A stretch of DNA of 7,217 nt from Clostridia bacterium (GTDB taxonomy: Bacteria; Bacillota; Clostridia; Christensenellales; CALWSW01), in the NCBI GenBank assembly GCA_019421925.1, contig JAHZEH010000098.1, positions 1-7,217 of the forward strand, in the 5' to 3' direction. This document shows, piece by piece, positions 5,471 to 7,217 of this stretch. The notes below the pieces were generated by a model. The model worked only from the letters and a program-made list of their open reading frames with translations, made no database searches and was not told the DNA's origin. Position 1 is the stretch's first letter. Every line of letters begins with the position of its first letter. The translations under genes and the position numbers were made by a program.

Positions 5471-6508
5471 ATGAAGGATTTGCAGGAGATTGACCAGACG
5501 CGGCTTAAGGAGGCGGTCCAGACGCTGATGAGCCGCAATGCAAAGCCCTATTGGGAGAAGTTTGGCAGCAAAGTGCCCGAAGAGAATGAGGTGCTGCATT
5601 TCGGCTGGCCGGGAAGCATCTCTGAGGATTTTCTTGTCACAGTCGCGCCCCGGCAGTGCACTACGCCCCTGCCCCATACGCACGACTTCTTTGTGCTCAG
5701 CTACTGCCTGGAGGGGGAGCACAGCGAAATTTTTGAGGAGTCACAGTATGAGCTGAGGGCTGGGGACGCCTATTTGCTCCAGCCGAACGTCCTCCACACT
5801 GTGGTCCATGGGAAGGAAGACAGTGGATCTGTTACGGTGAGTATCTTTATCCGCTGGGACTTCATGCACCGCTATTGCCTGCCCCTCTTCAAGGATAACA
5901 CCCCCTTTTCCGCATTTCTGGTCAAGGCCGTCGTGGACAAAAACAGTAAGGAGTATCTGGTGTTTCGCGGTTCGGAGGAACCCGCCCTGCGCCGGCTGGC
6001 GGCCTGTATGCTCCTTGACACGGTGGACGAGACGTTTTCGAGGCGGGCGATACTGTTCAGCAGCCTCATCAAGATGCTGGCCCTGCTCTCGAAGGGGATG
6101 GCGGAGCAGGAGGCCCCCGCAGTGCGTGAAAAGCTGACGCCCGAGAAGATTTTAAAGTATTTGAGCGAAAACTACGCTGCCGCCACCCTGGAGAGCGCCG
6201 CCCAATATTTCAATTACAATCCCAGCTATTTTTCCGCCTATGTCAAGAAAGAGACAGGCCGCAGCTTCTCCGAGGCACTCAAGCAGATTCGGATGGAGCG
6301 GGTGGCGGAGCTTATCAAAAATTCCGATCTGACGGTCAGCGAGGCGGCTGCCCTCGTGGGATACACCAATATGGGCAATTTCTACAAGATGTTCCGCTCC
6401 TGGTACGGGAAGACCCCCAGGCAGTTTTTGCAGGAGCAGGATAGGGGCTCCTGGCAGAAGGAGAGGCCGGAGGAGAGCGGGAGAGAGGACGAGGTCAACA
6501 TCCTATGA
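5471..6508 (+). CDS. AraC-family transcriptional regulator with cupin-like sensor domain
   Basis: This 345-residue protein is divergent from the redox operon. An N-terminal cupin-like region spans about 60-115, with PLPHTHDFF (His69, His71), the YCLEGEHSE turn and AGDAYLLQPNVLHTV. This is the arrangement of AraC-type sensor domains that bind small ligands. The C-terminal DNA-binding region has the usual two helix-turn-helix units: about 226-275 (ILKYLSENYAAATLESAAQYFNYNPSYFSAYVKKETG, here split for reading as ILKYLSENY, LESAAQYF, YFSAYVKKETG) and about 287-320 (LTVSEAAALVGY, then FYKMFRSWYGKTPRQF). The ATG at 5471 has AGGAG 8 bases upstream. The Glu/Arg-rich tail after about 322 is longer than usual and carries the start of the next gene. 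By position it is the likely regulator of the lipoprotein operon and of itself through the repeats in 5253-5448; that target assignment is inference. Confidence 0.9.
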   Translation: MKDLQEIDQTRLKEAVQTLMSRNAKPYWEKFGSKVPEENEVLHFGWPGSISEDFLVTVAPRQCTTPLPHTHDFFVLSYCLEGEHSEIFEESQYELRAGDAYLLQPNVLHTVVHGKEDSGSVTVSIFIRWDFMHRYCLPLFKDNTPFSAFLVKAVVDKNSKEYLVFRGSEEPALRRLAACMLLDTVDETFSRRAILFSSLIKMLALLSKGMAEQEAPAVREKLTPEKILKYLSENYAAATLESAAQYFNYNPSYFSAYVKKETGRSFSEALKQIRMERVAELIKNSDLTVSEAAALVGYTNMGNFYKMFRSWYGKTPRQFLQEQDRGSWQKERPEESGREDEVNIL

Positions 6509-7217
6509 GAATAGAGATGGAGAGGGACCGGCTGGAGCGCGCTGTTGCCAGCCAGATCGAGGCCTGGAAAACGGTCAAAGCCTGCTTTGAGCGCTGCAAT
6601 GTGCTGTGCGAGGATGGGGAGACCCGGCGGTTCTTCTGGCCGCCGGAGCTGGAGAAGGACACCATTGCTGTGGAGATGCGCAGGAGCGCGATGGATGACT
6701 GCGGCCTGCATGAACACGACTATTTCACCCTCAACTATGTGTACGAGGGGGCCTGCGAGATCAATACTGGGGACGGCACTTTCAGGGCCCGGAGAAACGA
6801 TATGTGTTTCCTTCAGCCGGGAGCGGAGCACTTTGTCAGCGCCTGCCCTGAAGAGGAGTGCATCCTCGTCAACCTCCTGGCGCGCAAGGAACTGATCTAC
6901 CGGGCCTTTCTGCCCCTTATTTCGGACAGCCCCCTCATTTTGAGTTTCTTTGTGCAGTGCATGGAAGAAGGGGAGGGGCAGACACTGTTCCTGCCCGACA
7001 CCGGGGAGGATATTATCCGCAATCTGATCGAGGTTATCCTGGTGGAGGATGTTGAGCGAAAAAGCAGTTACCGGCAGATCATCCAGTGCGCTTTTGCCAG
7101 CATTCTCATCCATTTCTCCCGGTGCTATGACGACGCCGCGCTCCTCGCCCCGCCCGAGCACCATGTCAACCTGGACGCAGTCATGAAATATCTGAGCGAG
7201 AACTGTGCCACAGTGTC
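6505..7217 (+). CDS. Second AraC-family regulator (3' end beyond window)
   Basis: An open frame starts at the ATG at 6505, overlapping the previous stop as ATGA, and runs without a stop to the window edge: 237 codons plus two bases. Residues about 67-112 are cupin-like and align with the first regulator: LHEHDYFTLNYVYEG against LPHTHDFFVLSYCLEG, and NDMCFLQPGAEHFV against GDAYLLQPNVLHTV. The last visible residues, VMKYLSENCATV, match the start of the first helix-turn-helix unit of the neighbour (ILKYLSENYAAA), so the DNA-binding domain should follow outside the window. Purine-rich GGAGGAGAG and GAGGACGAGG stretches before the ATG may act as ribosome binding sites. The overlap suggests translational coupling. 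It is rich in Cys (10 visible), and whether they matter is unknown. Confidence 0.85.
   Translation, partial: MRIEMERDRLERAVASQIEAWKTVKACFERCNVLCEDGETRRFFWPPELEKDTIAVEMRRSAMDDCGLHEHDYFTLNYVYEGACEINTGDGTFRARRNDMCFLQPGAEHFVSACPEEECILVNLLARKELIYRAFLPLISDSPLILSFFVQCMEEGEGQTLFLPDTGEDIIRNLIEVILVEDVERKSSYRQIIQCAFASILIHFSRCYDDAALLAPPEHHVNLDAVMKYLSENCATV

Noticed and set aside
6382..7164. A 260-codon minus-strand frame
   Set aside because: It is antisense to both AraC-type genes. The plus strand here encodes a cupin-like domain homologous to its neighbour, so the minus frame is a shadow.
1..7217. CRISPR arrays, tRNA or rRNA genes, insertion sequences
   Set aside because: No spaced direct repeats, tRNA-like cloverleaf, rRNA-like sequence, transposase frame or terminal inverted repeats were seen.

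Overview
The window looks like a piece of a GC-rich anaerobic Firmicutes genome, most likely a gut Clostridia of the Oscillospirales (Flavonifractor/Lawsonibacter/Intestinimonas type). This placement is an inference. It rests on strong AGGAGG-type ribosome binding sites, lipoprotein signal peptides without an outer-membrane context, an IPATG-type sortase signal, InlB-like surface repeats, and AT-rich intergenic DNA between GC-rich genes.

Layout. (1) 1-1838, plus strand: the 3' part of a gene for a cell-wall-anchored surface protein. It has InlB-type B repeats, two copies of an unnamed domain of about 105 residues, an acidic linker and a C-terminal IPATG sorting signal. Its start lies before the window. 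(2) 1866-1900: a perfect 14-bp hairpin with a GAAA loop between convergent genes, probably a terminator for both sides. (3) 1921-5223, minus strand: a two-gene operon encoding extracytosolic lipoproteins. The first gene (3064-5223) encodes a 719-residue fusion of two FMN-binding domains with covalent-flavinylation motifs, three CxxCH haem c sites and a sulfite-oxidase-like molybdopterin fold with its Ig-like C-terminal domain. The second (1921-3048) encodes a 375-residue lipoprotein that is a paralogue of the molybdopterin-fold half of the first. (4) 5224-5470: a divergent intergenic region with a probable promoter for the redox operon, a nested-hairpin leader beginning at the predicted transcription start, and repeated ACAGNCTGT-type palindromes, one inside a 21-bp inverted repeat just before the regulator's ribosome binding site. 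(5) 5471-7217, plus strand: two AraC-family regulators with cupin-like sensor domains, overlapping by ATGA. The second is cut by the window end and has no stop codon inside the window.

How it may work together (inference). The AraC-type proteins probably sense a small molecule and control the divergent lipoprotein operon. The operon would build an electron-transfer module outside the cell membrane, in which electrons move through covalently bound flavins and haems to or from one or two sulfite-oxidase-fold domains. No substrate can be read from the sequence. The main puzzle is that both lipoproteins carry Sec-type lipoprotein signals. These suit haem c and ApbE-attached flavin, but they conflict with the usual Tat export of molybdenum-cofactor proteins folded in the cytoplasm. 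This combined flavin/triheme/molybdopterin-fold fusion, its paralogue partner and its dedicated regulators are the best candidate for a little-described system here.
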